A stretch of DNA of 64,000 nt from Aquarana catesbeiana (GCF_042186555.1 NC_133327.1:325574746-325638745); one strand, 5' to 3'; shown: positions 32,444-44,692, counted from the stretch's first letter. Translations and numbers: made by a program. The notes: generated by a model from the letters alone, not told the origin.

Positions 32444-32723
32444 TCCTACACAGTTACAATATTGCAGTTGTATGACTGGAATAGAGTGGGCTGAGGAGAT
32501 GGTTCCTCCTGTCTGCAGCTGATTGATGACATAATTCTCCAAGATTACTCATCTCAACATAGGCCTAGACACACAACTGGAGTTTAAGGGCTGCATGAAG
32601 TACTGTTTCTGTATATTGTGAGATGTCAGAAATGTATTTGTCCAAGCATGTTAAGTAACTGATATGCCCGCTTTAAAAATGGATCTGATGAATGGATTTG
32701 GTCTTCTGTTTAAATTAGCTTAA

Positions 32724-32977
32724 GGCTGGGTTCACACCTAAGTGAATTGGATGTGGGAATTCCCCTCATCCAATTCGCATAGCAGGAGAATGTGACCGGC
32801 TCTTTATGGAGCCGGTTCACATATCTCTGGGGAGGCTGCGGAGCGCACTGCACAGAAACGCTGTGTGCCCTTCGCCTTTCAGGACAGAGTTCCAGCAAAG
32901 ATTCGTCCCTGATTTTTTCCTGAAACAGAGAACATGTTCCTGTGCGATCTACGGACGGTTTAGGTGTGAACTGAGCC
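32724..32977. mobile_element. Harbinger-type MITE (TAA target)
   Basis: Ends GGCTGGGTTCACACCTAAGT and inverse ...TAGGTGTGAACTGAGCC, with TAA on both sides (32721-32723, 32978-32980). 254 bp; inner repeats around GAGCCGGTTCACAT. Confidence 0.8.
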
Positions 32978-32980
32978 TAA

Positions 32981-34085
32981 AGCTGCATTAAGAAAATAAA
33001 ACAGGATACCATTGCTGTTATCCGTGAAGATGGGGGACTTGTGAACCCCTGAAACATGTTATTTTTTTACCTGATGACCTTTTGTTTTGAGATTAATTTA
33101 TACTGAACTTATTAAAAAGTTGTGTTGTGTTTCATCATTTTCACTTTCCTTTGATTCACAGCTTTGGAATGAGCATGCAAGTACTGTAGTAAACGTCAGA
33201 TCCCCTGTTCTGCAATGGGGTAGTGACTCAAGTATTGAAGCCTCTGGGTCAACATAGCAACCAAGGAGCTAGCATTTTTCAAAGTAATGTGTATATTTTC
33301 TCAGTATTTGTTTTCTTTTACATGGTTGCTGCAGACCCAACAAGCAGGAGATTTGCTCCAGGTCCAATACCATAAACATATACCTTTTAAAGGTCCCATT
33401 CAGCTGTTGACATCCTGGTGCACTGTTAATGCCTGTGTGTTAACATGCGCTGCATTAGGGCACCTCATTCAAATGATTAGACTGGCAGTGCACCAAAACG
33501 TCCAGAAAAGGTGAGGCACCATTTTTGGCAATGCAGTGCACCAAAACAAACATTAGTGCATTACGGTGTGTTTTAAAAATCACACAAACGCACTACACAA
33601 CATAATGTGTGTTGTAACCAGGGACGTGCAGTCAGGGGGGGCACCTGCCATGAACATTAAAAAAATACAAACAAAAAAACGAGCTTCGAGGATCATATCT
33701 CCGCGACCTGGGGTCATAGAGACCCCAAATTTGGGGGGTATACAACCTAAGTGCTACCCCACCATAGGCTCCTACGACCTATGGTTCCAGAGATATGGGG
33801 CTCCTTGCACAGCCTGTCAGAAACTAAATACAGAGCAGCTACTTTAAATACATGCTGACACACTCTGTTTGCAGCAGACTGAGAGGCTGAGCTCACAGTG
33901 CCTCTCCTCACTTCTTGTCAGAGGCACTGAGCTCAATAAACAGCTTGGAGTCTTGGACCAATGGTAAAGTACCATTGGTCCCAGCTGTCCAATAAAAATG
34001 CTGCAGTGGAGGCACGCCTCTCACTGCAGTGTCATAGAAGGGGAATGTGTCCAAACGACAAATGCTCCCTTCCAGCCCAGCCCTC
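32981..34085. other. Non-coding stretch
   Basis: No gene recognised. The part at 33633-33850 (GATCATATCTCCGCGACCTG and CTATGGTTCCAGAGATATGG, partly inverse) looks repeat-derived. Confidence 0.4.
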
Positions 34086-34089
34086 TTAA

Positions 34090-34548
34090 AGTGGAGTTCC
34101 AACCCAAAAAAAAATTAGTAATGCGTTTAAAAAAAATTTAAAAAAAACATTTGGAGAAATTTTTTTTTTTACTCACCTCTAAATGCCTGTTGCTAGGGGG
34201 TCCCTCGTAGTCTGCCTCCTTCAGTGCCTGGGCTCCTGACGTCACTTCCCTCAGTGCAGGAAAGGAGATCGCCTCTCTCCTCTCCCTCTTGTCAATCATC
34301 TGGGACACGTGACGTGTCCTAGATGATTGCAGGGCCAGTGACAGCGCGCGGCTCGCGCATGCGCAGTGGGTGCCCGGCTGTGGCGCCCACAGTTAGAATC
34401 CCGGCGCCGCTGAGCGGAGGGGGGGACGAGCGGGGCTTCGATCCCCCGCATGGCTGGACCCTGGGACAGGTAAGTGTCCAATTAAAAGTCAGCAGCTGCA
34501 GTATTAGCTGCTGACTTTTAATTTTTTTTTTTAAATGGGAACCCCGCT
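34090..34548. mobile_element. TTAA-flanked MITE
   Basis: TTAA at 34086-34089 and 34549-34552; ends AGTGGAGTTCC and inverse GGAACCCCGCT. 459 bp. The inner AGTCAGCAGCTGCAGTATTA pairs with its own copy near 34500. The same CAGCAGCT(A/G)CAGTATT hairpin recurs at 43175-43205, inside the hAT element. Confidence 0.8.
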
Positions 34549-36050
34549 TTAAGTGCAGATTTTGAAAATATAGTAAATTACCTTAAAAACAATATATAAT
34601 AATTATTTGTATATTACTTATCGTAATTAACCCCTTGCCACCCAGGCCAATTCTGACACTTTTCTCCTACATGTAAAAATCATCATGGAAAGAGGGAAAA
34701 TGCCTGGAACTGCTCCAAACATACTCTATAGCACTATAGTGTCGTGGATTATCCTGGAACCCAATAATTGAACCAGTTAAAAGAAAAATTTAACAATTTA
34801 TTCGAAAATAGACATTATTAAAAACAGTTGGTACAGAAGTACATACACTGTACTTCTGTACCAACGTTAGCCCGATTTTTTTGTATAATGTGAAAGATGA
34901 TGTTACGCCGAGTAAATAGATACCTAACATGTCACACTTTAACCACTTACGGACCGCCTGCCGTCATTATACGGCCGCTCTTTGAAGTGGAATATCATTG
35001 TTATGGCAGAAGCTAGCTGCCATAACCCTGGTATCCACTTCTTCAACGGGCGGTCAGCTTTCACATAAAAGTGGACTCATCGGCGGATTCGCCTTGATAT
35101 CACTTTTATTGGTGGAGGAAAAGGGCCCCCCCTTCCGCCGCGCTCCAGTGCCCTCCGCCACTTACTGGAGCTGCCGGCAGCGGTGGAGGCGATCGGGTCC
35201 TTTCCCCTGTTGGCATGCAGCTGACTGAGGGGAAGATGGCCCCACCCGGCTCCATAGCATTGCAGGGCGGAAGGGACGTCAAAATGTCCCTTCCGCCAAT
35301 AGCTTTTAGCCCTGGTTCACGTTGGTACGATTTGACATGCGATTCGACAATATAAATAGACGGCAATTGCTGGCAATGGCACCTTTCTAATCGCAGCGCG
35401 CACCGATTTCGTGCTGCGATTTACATTGACATCTGTGCAGAAACCTGCACAGATGTCTCTGAAATTGCGGCCGAAATCAGGACTGACATACGGGAGTGAA
35501 ATCGTGCGAGTTCAGCTGAACTCGCACGGCTTCATTCCCGCAGATCAGTGTGAACCTGTGCTTAAAGGAACATTTTTATTTTTTTTTTCAAACAACTTTT
35601 TTTTTTTTTTTTCTATCATTGCATTTTAGTGTAAATATAAGATATGAGGTCTTTTTGACCGCATATCTCATATTTAAGAGGTCCTGTCATGCTTTTTTTC
35701 TATTACATGGGATGATTCCATGTATTGCAACAACTGCCATTTTATTCTCTAGGGTGTTAGAAAAATATATATATATAATGTTTGGGGGTTCTAAGTAATT
35801 TTCTCGCAAAAAAAAAAATATTTTAACTTGTAAACAAGTTTGAAAAATAGGCCCGGTCCTTGTGGTTAGAATTGCCCACACTTGTGGAATGGCGCCAAAC
35901 GTTAGTACTTATAAATCGCCATAGTAGACGCTTTCAATTTTTACAGGTTACATGTTTAGAGTTACAGAGGAGGTCTAGTGCTAGAATTATTGCTCTCGCT
36001 TCAACGATCGCAGCGTACGCAACCTGTGTGGATCTGGCTCTGATGCTAGC
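34549..36050. repeat. Cluster of TTAA-type repeat fragments
   Basis: TTAACCCCTTGCCACCCAGG (34627), TTAACCACTTACGGACCGCC (34939) and a third piece at about 35560-36040 with a T-rich start and ATGTTTAGAGTTACAGAGG look like parts of related TTAA-flanked elements. I did not find clean end pairs. They are probably related to the element at 37068-38028, by the CCACTT end. Confidence 0.5.
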
Positions 36051-36052
36051 AA

Positions 36053-36773
36053 GTGCCTCACCAGCCACTGACCTCACCGCAAAAAATGCATGGCACTAAA
36101 ATCCTCTCCCTGGAAGACAAGGTCGACGATTTGGAGAACCGTCTGCGCAGAAATAACCTGCGTCTGGTAGCCCTTAGACCCGGTCTCCTTCCTGGAAAGC
36201 TGGTTTACCCAGGAATTTGGGAAAGACTGTCTATCCCCTTGTTTTGTCCTGGAATGTGCTCATAGAGTGCCTGGCAGGCCACTTCCTGCAGGCAACCCTC
36301 CTCGCACTATGGTGATCCGTCTCCTCAATTATCGGGATAGGGACTCTATCCTGTGTGCTGCCCGCATAAAAGGGAGCAATACTGCATCCCTGTCTCTGTT
36401 TCCTGACTATTCTCCGGCGGTACGCGCCTCAAGAGCCAAGTACCAACACATCAAGCTGAAGCTGAGAGAGAAGACCATCCAATACTCCATGTTGTTTCCC
36501 GCCACATTGAGAGTCGTGCACCAGGGCCAGGTGCATTTTTTCCAAACCCCAGCAAATGCCCTTTCCTGGTTTGAGTCCCTGCACCAGCCGGGCCGCATGT
36601 CTGACCGGGCCCTGAGTTGGGCTGTTCCCCTGGAAAATGTGATCTTTTTCACCCCAGCCATTGGGCTCTTATCTGTGGCAGGTGATCTAAGTTACCTGTC
36701 TTCACAAGAGGACAAGAGGACAAGATCTTGGAATCTATGCTGCTCCATGTATGCATATTTAGTTGTCATCTGA
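36053..36773 (+). pseudogene. LINE-C ORF1 remnant
   Basis: Plus-strand remnant of an L1-type ORF1: LEDKVDDLENRLRRNNLRLV (end of coiled coil and start of RRM), then TMVIRLLNYRDRDSILCAAR, FPDYSPAVRASRAKYQHIK and LFPATLRVVHQGQVHFFQTP of the C-terminal domain. The N-terminal part is absent and the frame shifts once near 36260. It heads the old LINE whose ORF2 starts at 37025. Confidence 0.8.
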
Positions 36774-37024
36774 TCCTCTTTAAGTTTTGTTCGCTGACTT
36801 GCCTGTAATGGCCATGTTTCTAGTATGTATTAGCAGTTTGGGATCTAAGCCTGCCCCTGGTTTTTGGGGCACGGCAGGAGTTAAATATGTGTTACTGCCT
36901 GTTCTCATGTTGTCTCTGTGAATGTGGTGTGTAAGTGTGTGCCTGTTTTCTGTCCTGCCTTGTCCTCCTTCTGAGATTGCAGCCATGACGGGGCCTGTGA
37001 TCTGTTGACTTTCAATATTTCACC

Positions 37025-37067
37025 ATGTCTTTGGTCAAATGGATCTCCTGGAATGTCCGGGGTTTAA
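37025..37067 (+). pseudogene. LINE-C ORF2, first codons of the endonuclease
   Basis: ATG then SLVKWISWNVRGL, the first strand of an APE-type endonuclease. It is cut by the TTAA element and continues at 38033 with KFKRASLFECL. Confidence 0.85.
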
Positions 37068-38028
37068 CCGGTTCAATACCGGGCATTTTCACCCCCTACC
37101 TTCCCAGACCAATTTTTAGTTTTCAGCGCTGTTGCACTTTAAACGACAATTGCGCGGTCGTGCGATGTTGTACCCAAACAAAATTGATGCTCTTTTTTTT
37201 CCCCACAAATAGAGCTTTCTTTTGGTGGTATTTGATCACCTCTGTGGTTTTTATTTTTTGCGCTATAAACAAAAGAAGAGCGACAATTTTGAAAAAAACA
37301 CAATATTTTTTACTTTTTGCTATAATAAATATCCCAATTTTTTTTAAAAAAAACAAATTTTTTTCCTCAGTTTCGGCCGATACGTATTCTTCTACATATT
37401 TTTGGTAAAAAAAATCACAATAAGCGTATATTGATTGGTTTGCGCAAAAGTTATAGCATCTATAAAATACGGGATAGATTTATGGCATTTTTAAAAAAAA
37501 TGTATTTACTTATTTTTTTTACTAGTAATAGCGGCGATCGCGATTTTTTTTCGTGACTGCAACATTATGGCGGATACATCGGACACTTTTGACACATTTT
37601 TGGGACCATTCACATTTATACAGCGATCAATGCTATAAAATTGCATTGATTACTGTGTAACTGTGACAGGCAGTGAAGGGGTTAACCACTAGGGGGCGGG
37701 GAGGGGTTAAATGTGTTTCCTAGAGAATGCTTCTAACTGTAGGGGGAGGGGATGCACAAGGGGAGGAGACCGATCAGTGTTCCTCTGTTCTGGGAACACA
37801 GATCGCTCTCCTCTGAACTGACAGGACGTGGATCTGTGTAACGGGCAATCGTGGGTGCCCGGCGGACATTGCGGCCGCCAGGCACACGCACCGGGTCCCG
37901 AGCAACGCGACGGGCGCGCGCACGCGCCCCCTAGGCAGCCGGGAACCCGAGGCCATCATATAACGTCCACCCAGGATGGGAGATCCCATCTGTGGACATC
38001 ATTTGACTATAGGCGGGTAGGGAAGTGA
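37068..38028. mobile_element. TTAA-flanked non-autonomous element in LINE-C
   Basis: 961 bp with TTAA at both edges (37064-37067, 38029-38032). Ends are CCGGTTC... and ...GGAAGTGA, related to the CCACTTC type seen at 34943. The body is T-rich (TTTTTGCGCTATAAAC, GGTAATAGCGGCGATCGC-like parts) and ends in a GC-rich segment. No transposase. The TTAA target fits Kolobok or piggyBac. Removing it restores the LINE-C endonuclease frame, which proves the borders. Confidence 0.88.
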
Positions 38029-39820
38029 TTAAATTCAAAATTTAAAAGGGCCTCTCTGTTTGAATGCCTCAAGGTTCATAAACCTCATATATTGTGCCTG
38101 CAGGAGACGTACCTCATGGGGTCAAAAGTGCTTGCTTTAAAGAAACACTGGGTTATGCACGGATATCATTCCACATTTTCTAACTATGCCAGGGGGGTGT
38201 CCATCCTCATAAGGAAGGGCCTCCCCTTCTCATGTGAGCAAGTGATTCTAGACCCTAATGGGCGGTATATTTTTCTTCGATGTATAATACACGCCACCCT
38301 GTTACTTTTGGTGGTGGTGTATGCTCCCCCCCCCCCGTCACGGCTGCACTCTTTACAGATCTGTGTTCAAAATTCTCTGATATGCCTTCACTAGCCACCC
38401 TTATTGTGGGGGATTTTAATTCTGTACTTGACCCTAACTTAGATAGATTGAAACCCGTCCAGTATGAATCTAAGCTGTTTTGTCAGTGGTGTACTTCCTT
38501 TGGATATATTGACCTCTGGCAACAACAGCACCCTTTGGTCAGGGAATACTCCTGCCAATCACGTATTGTACTCTTTCCAGGCTGGACTACGCCCTTGGGA
38601 CTCCCGACCTGGCCTCATGTATCCAGACTGTTTATTACTTATCTCAGACGATTTCTGATCACTCCGCCCTGTGTATTGAAGTTCTACTCGGCCATAGGCC
38701 TTCTTTTCGGTTGTGGAGACTCAGTCCCCTCTGGGTTTCTACTCCCGAATTTGAGGAGCCGGTCCGGCAAGACATGTCCCACTATTGGGGGGACAACGCC
38801 GGATCAGCTTTCTTTGGCCCCACGTGGGATGCCTTTAAGGCGTCTCTACGGGGCTCATACATCTCTAACATTGCTAAACATAGGAGGTCCTCCCGAGCGG
38901 CTCTTCTGGCCTTGGAATCCCCTCTGGAGACAGCTAGGGCCCAATACTCTGCGCTCCCCAGCCCAGACTCTCATGGAGTCCTGGTGGGGGCGCACAGGGC
39001 CCTGGATCTTCATAGGGTGGATGCAACGCGGAATCAGCAGCGGTACTTGTCTGCTAGGCTACACGACATCGACAGGACTATACCACAGATTCAGTTCCCT
39101 GATGGCACTGTTACTTCAGACCCATTGACCATAAACCAGACGTTTAGGTCCTTCTATGAAAGCCTATACGCTGCCCCGAACCCCCCTGACGAGCTTGAGA
39201 CACTAGGGTTCTTTGACTCCCTTCAGTTTCCTGTATTGGAAGATTCTCACATCTCCATATTAGACACACCTTTCACAATCGAAGAAATCACTGACGCTAT
39301 CCGCTCTCTACCCTCCAATAAAACTCCTGGGTTGGACGGTTTGCCTGCTGAATGGTAAAAATACTATGCTCGTGAATTGGCACAGGAATTACAGTCTCTC
39401 TTTAATCGGGCAATGGAGGAGGGCAAATTTCCCTCCTCCATGAACGAAGCCCTCATTGTAGTACTACCCAAACCCGACAAGGACAAACTATTGTGTGGGT
39501 CATACCGTCCAATATCGCTACTAAACAGTGATGTTAAAGTGCTAGCAAAAGTTCTAGCTTTAAGACTGCAAAAGGTCATTCTCCACCTTGTCCACAGGGA
39601 CCAGACTGAGTTCATGCCTGGGAAGAGTACATATGACAACATTCGTCGCCTTTATTTACATGTTCATAGGGCTGCCACTGACAAGAGGAGCGGGCTGGTG
39701 TTATCACTGGACGTGCTGAAAGTATTTGATACTGTCAGCTGGCCCTTTCTTTGGGAAACTACCTATCGTATGGGTTTCAGCACCAAATTTATTAAATGGG
39801 TCAGGTTGCTTTACACTAAC
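38029..39820 (+). pseudogene. LINE-C ORF2: endonuclease and first half of reverse transcriptase
   Basis: Plus-strand, damaged. Endonuclease pieces: HKPHILCLQETYL, NPNGRYIFLRC-like segment, LIVGDFNSVLDP. Then a helical linker and reverse transcriptase: FTIEEITDAIRSLPSNKTPG, a stop where a Lys-Tyr segment begins (about 39356), VVLPKPDKDKLLCGSYRPI, and SLDVLKVFDTVSWPFLWE to WVRLLYTN. Several frameshifts and stops show long decay. It is cut at 39820 by the 8.1-kb block and goes on at 47935. Confidence 0.88.
39810..39820. repeat. Target-site duplication of the 8.1-kb block, left copy
   Basis: TTTACACTAAC, the same as 47924-47934, in LINE-C coding sequence (LYTN). The true length could be 9-11 bp. 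Confidence 0.8.
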
Positions 39821-39904
39821 TGATAAGAAAAAAAGAGAGCGCACCAGCCTAGTGCATTATCCCAAGGTAAATTTATTAATTAAAACCAAGATTAAAATCT
39901 ACTC
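39821..39904 (+). repeat. Outer inverted repeat, left arm
   Basis: TGATAAGAAAAAAAGAGAGC and on, inverse of 47718-47800 with only a few differences. Confidence 0.9.
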
Positions 39905-39938
39905 AGAAAGGTAGGAAGAAAAAATCGCACTATATACA

Positions 39939-40874
39939 TGTAGCAATAACTCTCGGTGGAGCTGCTGGTTTAAGTGGGCTTGTTACCTTCACTCTCGACA
40001 CCCCTGCTTCACCGGCACCGGGTCTAGGGTTCCGTTGAGTTTACCTTGAATTAAAGCACCAACACTTGAATACGTTTTCAATGCTTTATTGAACCAAGTA
40101 ACAAAGGAAGTAGCAGGAAAGAGGCAGGAGGGAAGCTACAGGGAAGCTCAAATACCTTTCTTTAGGATTCTTGAGAACGTCCTTTAAAGTTGAATATTGT
40201 AATCGGATGCAATCCCCTTGTGGGACTCAATCTTTGCTTGCCTGGATAGGCCTCTATCACTTGCCTAGCAGCCAGTACGTAGCATGAACAAAAGTCTCTG
40301 CCACAGACTTGCTTGAAAAAATCCGTACAATCCTCTGCCACAGGATGTATTAAACTTTGCGGTGAATGTCAGACACAGTACTTGGACCTCTAAGCCAACC
40401 CGGCAGTACTATGCTGTAAAACTACTTTAGGATACGTCCTCCAACCGAGTCACCAGGCCCCTCTCCAGACCAGCACTCTGCATGATCCTTCCATGACGGG
40501 TCCTCCCCTGGGATCTTCTCGGTTGTACAGCTTCTTCACTCTGGATAGACAGCTCAGGACCATTCCTCGGCTGCTGTGGTAGGCCCCAGACATGCTTCTG
40601 GGCCCACCCACGCGCTGCAGCAGTGCGGGCCTCCGGAACGGAGGACCACGAGGTAGCACTACTACGAGGTAGTCTCTGGGACAGAGGAGCACCCATACGC
40701 TTCGACACGTTGCCTTTCCAACACTAGCCAATGGTAACAGCGACACCCACTGGCTCAGTGTGGAACCACACGCAACGTCAGCCAAGCTGGAACAGAGGCA
40801 AATCTAACTCCCCTAACGAGCAATTTACTAAATTTACCTATCAGTTGGTAGATCATAAATCTACCAGCGCTACA
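39939..40874 (-). mobile_element. 3' LTR of a minus-strand LTR retrotransposon
   Basis: 936 bp; on the minus strand it begins TGTAGCGCTGGTAG and ends GTTATTGCTACA, so the termini form a TGTAGC/GCTACA inverted repeat with TG...CA. AATAAA stands on the minus strand near 40080-40092. Just upstream on that strand (40875-40890) lies AGTGGGGGGAG, a good polypurine tract, which identifies this copy as the 3' LTR. A partial second copy lies at 46871-47470. Confidence 0.82.
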
Positions 40875-40885
40875 TACTCCCCCCA

Positions 40886-41683
40886 CTACAATAGACGTTG
40901 TTCCGAATCTCCCAACTCCTCCGCTGGCAGACATTTATTTACAGTCCCAGATACATTCCCCATCAGCTGCTTACCCGTTCCTGTCGCGGACTTTTCTGGA
41001 TCTGGTTCGGGTAACCTCGGGGGTAGGCCTTGGCCACGGCCGCGGGAAGCCTTCACATATCCCACCTTCCTCTGTACAGGCACAACAGAGACAGGCATGG
41101 TGGACTCAGAATTCAAAGCAATGTCCACTGATGAGACGGCAACATCAGTGTCTCTCTCCGGAACATTCTCTGCAACAACAGGCAAAGTGACGGCCTGCCG
41201 CTCTCTCTCCGTAGTAATAGCAGCTTCTACTGTGGCGATACCTGTTGCCCAATCCATCCGCTAAGCACGGGGCGACATGGTAGGCTGCTCCACCACAAAC
41301 AAGTACTCTCCACACTGCGGACATCGGCCAAATGGACGGAGATGTACGGCCAGTCCTTCACATTTATGGCAAATCATGCCAAGTCCCTCAATATCTCCTG
41401 AGGTATACAGAATAAACTTCCCCTGTGGCTTCAGATGAACACCGGTATCTGTAAGCAGGGTTCTGGTCAGCACAATATTCAACGCGGTGCTTGCAGGGAA
41501 CATTCTCGGTCCCATAATTGACTGCATCGCTGATCTTCTCAGCATGATCACGAGGCCTCTCTTCTTCTCTGCCGCCAAACACATACACGCGTCCCACGCG
41601 GTATCAAGTAGGGTAGACTCCTCCCACTTGTTCTTCTGATCACGTAGCTCCCGGGCTTTTACTGGCGCCCGCCGCCTACGCAT
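40886..41683 (-). CDS. Unrecognised zinc-ribbon protein of the minus-strand LTR element
   Basis: Starts at 41683 with MRRRRAPVKARELRDQKNKW, runs 140 codons to a TAG (41261-41263), and continues in the same frame for another 125 codons to 40886. The first part has a helical middle (LLDTAWDACMCLAAEKKRG) and a C-x2-C-x12-C-x2-C pattern (CHKCEGLAVHLRPFGRCPQC), a likely zinc ribbon. The second part is rich in Val, Thr, Glu and Pro (TLPVVAENVPERDTDVAV) and ends just before the polypurine tract. I do not recognise the family. Position next to the 3' LTR suits an accessory or envelope-position gene, or a relic captured gene. The in-frame TAG could be read through or could be a mutation. Confidence 0.5.
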
Positions 41684-42560
41684 TCAGAAATAAAGTCCTG
41701 CAACTTTTAACCTCTTCTCTTCCTGAAAAAAATGGCAAAGTCCATGTCAGGAGACGCAGGTCGCCTCCGTCCGCCGGGCTTCGGGGCGCATGCGCGGTAG
41801 ACTAGCGCTTCGGAGTACACCCGTTCGCGGCCCAATGGTGTGGCGCGCGCGGGTGCACGGCGGTCCCCGTGTGCGCGCTGTGGCCCGTTCAGGTGCCGGT
41901 AGCGTGTCACGCTGACGCGCTTGCCGGGGAGGCTACTTCTGACAGCTCCAGCGCCCAGTCGGGTTGCTGGTTTGTTGTCAGCTGTTTCCTGTCTCCCTGT
42001 ACCGCTGAATCTCCTTGTTCCTGATAACCTGTGCTGAACCTCTGGCCTGTATTAAGGATTACTCTGCCTGCCCGATACCTTTTGACCTCTGCTTGGATTA
42101 CGGACTTCCCTCTGCCTGATACCCTGGTTATGACCTCTGCTTGTACAACGGACTCTGCTCTGACTGATACCCCGGTTCTGACCTCTGCTAGTGTAACGGA
42201 CTCTGCTCTGCCTGATACCCCGGTTCTGACCTCTGCTTGTGCAACGGACTCTGCTCTGCCTGATACCCCGGTTCTGACCTCTGCTTGTGTTAACGGACTC
42301 TGTTCTGCCTGACTACCCGGTTCTGACCTCTGCTTGCTTAACGGACTTCCTGTTCTTTAGTTCCCCGGTCCTGAACGGCACCCGCCGGTGTACCTCCAGT
42401 CAGCAACTAAACTTCCACCAGGCCTTCCTGGAATCCCTCAGTTACCGGAAGCCTGTGCCTCCGCGTGCCCCCTGCTCCCTGTATCATCTCCAGGGGCTTG
42501 GGTGCGCGTGGTCGTAAGGGCGAGCCGCTCTCTGCATCTTGGCCTCGGTGAGTATTAGTC
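41684..42560 (+). mobile_element. Gypsy 5' region (LTR/leader), left border unclear
   Basis: GC-rich sequence upstream of the Gypsy gag. TGTCACGCTGACGC at 41905 is a plausible LTR start. It contains a 48-bp minisatellite. I cannot place the end of the LTR or a primer-binding site with confidence, nor the exact switch from the minus-strand element to Gypsy. Confidence 0.45.
42056..42345. repeat. Minisatellite, 48-bp unit
   Basis: About five to six units with core CTCTGCCTGATACCCCGGTT and CTGACCTCTGCTTG. The period of 16 codons keeps one forward frame open; not a gene. Confidence 0.9.
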
Positions 42561-42739
42561 ATGACAGTACAAACCAGCCAGATGTCCGAGGCCGACAGAG
42601 CGCGCTCTCCCTTGGAGATCCTGTGTCAGCAGGTTTCCACTCTGGCTGACTCCATCCAGAAACTACAAGAGGGATATACTCAGATTGACAACCGCCTCCA
42701 ACAGATTACAGGGCCACTTTCTCCTGCCGCCGCAGCTCC
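42561..42739 (+). pseudogene. Gypsy gag, N-terminal part
   Basis: ATG at 42561, then TVQTSQMSEADRARSPLEIL and a short coiled coil (VSTLADSIQKLQEGYTQIDN), usual for the start of Gypsy Gag. It stops at the hAT insertion and continues at 44734 in the same frame. Confidence 0.85.
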
Positions 42740-43224
42740 CAGTGGTGTATTTAGGTTTTGTGCTGCCCTAGGCCTGACTAAACGCATGCACCCCCCTAAT
42801 TTAAATACGACCCACCCCATCCTGCCGAGGCCACACCCCTTCCTGTTTAAGACCCACCCTATCATCTGTAAACAACACCCTTCCTCTTTAGGCTCATTTG
42901 GCACCTTTCAGGGGGGAACGGGTACCTGTTTCTGACAGGTACCCTTCCCCACTTCTGGGAGACTGCGCTGTCCCCTCTGAAGTTTGCCCCCCCCTACTCC
43001 TTCCTCCACTGGGCCATTCAGAAAGTGCAACGCGCTTCGCACATGTGCAGTAGGGAACTGGTCGGTTTCCCTTACCATGAATGATAGTGGCAAAACCCGA
43101 GAGCCAATCCGAAAATCGGCTGAGGTGTCGACATCGCTGGATCCCTGGACAGGTAAGTGTTCTAATATTAAAAGTCAGCAGCTACAGTATTTTTAGCTGC
43201 TGAGTTTTAATGCTATCACGGGGG

Positions 43225-44215
43225 GTCTTACTGTGCCCATCAATTGCAGCCTCACTGTGCCCCATCAAACGCAGTCACTGTGCCCATCAAATGCAGCCAC
43301 TGTGCCCCATCAAATGCAGCCACTGTGCCCCATCAAACGCAGCCACTGTGCCCATCAAACGCAGCCACTGTGCCATTAAACGTAGCCACTGTGCCATCAA
43401 ACGCAGCCATTGTGCCCTCAAACGCAGCCACTGTGCCCCATCAAACGCAGCCACTGTGCCCCATCAAACGCAGCCACTGTGCCCCATTAAACGCAGCCAC
43501 TGTGCCCATCAAACGCAGCCACTGTGCCATCAAACGTAGCCATTGTGCCATCAAACGCAGCCATTGTGCCCTCAAAAGCAGCCACTGTGCCATCAAACGC
43601 AGCCACTGTACCCATCAATTGCAGCCACTGTGCCCATCAAACGCAGCCATTGTGCCATCAAACGTAGCCATTGTGCCATCAAACACAGCCACTGTGCCAT
43701 CAAACGTAGCCATTGTGCCATCAAACGCAGCCATTGTGCCCTCAAACGCAGCCACTGTGCCATCAAACGTAGCCATTGTGCCATCAAACGTAGCCATTGT
43801 GCCATCAAATGCAGCCATTGTGCCATCAAACGTAGCCATTGTGCCCATCAAATGAAGCCACCGTGCCCATCAAACGCAGCCACTGTGCCCATCAAATGAA
43901 GCCACCGTGCCCATCAAACGCAGCCATTGTGCCATCAAATGTAGCCATTGTGCCCTCAAATGCAGCCACTGTGCCCATCAAATGCAGCCACTGTGCCCAT
44001 CAAATGCAGCCACTGTGCTATCAAATGCAGCCACTGTGCTATCAAATGCAGCCACTGTGCCCATCAAATGAAGCCACCGTGCCCATCAAACGCAGCCACT
44101 GTGTCCATCAAATGCAGCCACTGTGCCCATCAAATTCTGCCAGTGCCCATCAAATGCTGCCAGTGCCCATCAAATTCTGCCAGTGCCCATCAAATGCTGC
44201 CAGTGTCCATAACAC
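43225..44215. repeat. Minisatellite, 21-23-bp unit
   Basis: About 44 copies of CAGCCACTGTGCCCATCAAA-type units. Lengths of 21, 22 and 23 bp alternate as one C or CC is lost, so frames on both strands stay open by chance. The last units shift to CAGTGCCCATCAAATGCTGC. Confidence 0.95.
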
Positions 44216-44389
44216 TGATATACTTTATTAAAACACTGTACCTGCTGTCCTGGGGGTTTCCCTCGTGCTCCTCTCTCTCCTCCTGACGTCACAGCCCCAG
44301 GGCCGAGGAGAAGATGCAGTGCAGGGGAGGGTAGGCGGAGCTTAAGGCTCCACCTGTCACCTGTTGCTTATGGGGGGCGCGAGTGACAC

Positions 44390-44692
44390 GCCGCCCCCCC
44401 GCATGAGATAAAGCCCCCCCACCCGTCTTGCTGATTCCCGGCTCCCGCTGCCGCCTCCCGCACACTTGCAGCCCACGGCGGCCGGCTTTCTGTAGCGGCG
44501 CCGTGGTGTATGGGCGTGCTTGTCAGAGAGTAGGGGGGCGTGAGATACACGCCCCCATCCTCTGCCAAGCACGCCCATACACAGTGGCGCCGCTACAGAA
44601 AGCCGGCCGCCGTGGGCTGCAAGTGTGCGGGAGGCGGGAGCCGGGAATCAGCAAGACGGGTGGGGGGGCTTTATCTCATGCGGGGGGGCGGC
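44390..44692. repeat. Long inverted repeat (hairpin), about 130-bp arms
   Basis: Arms 44390-44521 and 44565-44692 pair with few differences (GGCTGCAAGTGTGCGGGAGG against its inverse); a 43-bp loop separates them. GC-rich and likely able to form a cruciform. It lies near the right end of the hAT-like element. Confidence 0.9.

Noticed and set aside
37025..37408. A 127-codon protein starting MSLVKWISWNVRGL
   Set aside because: Only the first 14 codons are LINE-C ORF2; the rest is the TTAA element read through.
43225..44215. CRISPR-like array
   Set aside because: Units are contiguous with no spacers, and the sequence is clearly vertebrate.
43210..44286. Cys/His-rich frames that look like zinc-finger or metal-binding proteins
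   Set aside because: They are translations of the 21-23-bp minisatellite; the Cys/His pattern comes from the GTGCCCAT/CACTGTGCC words.
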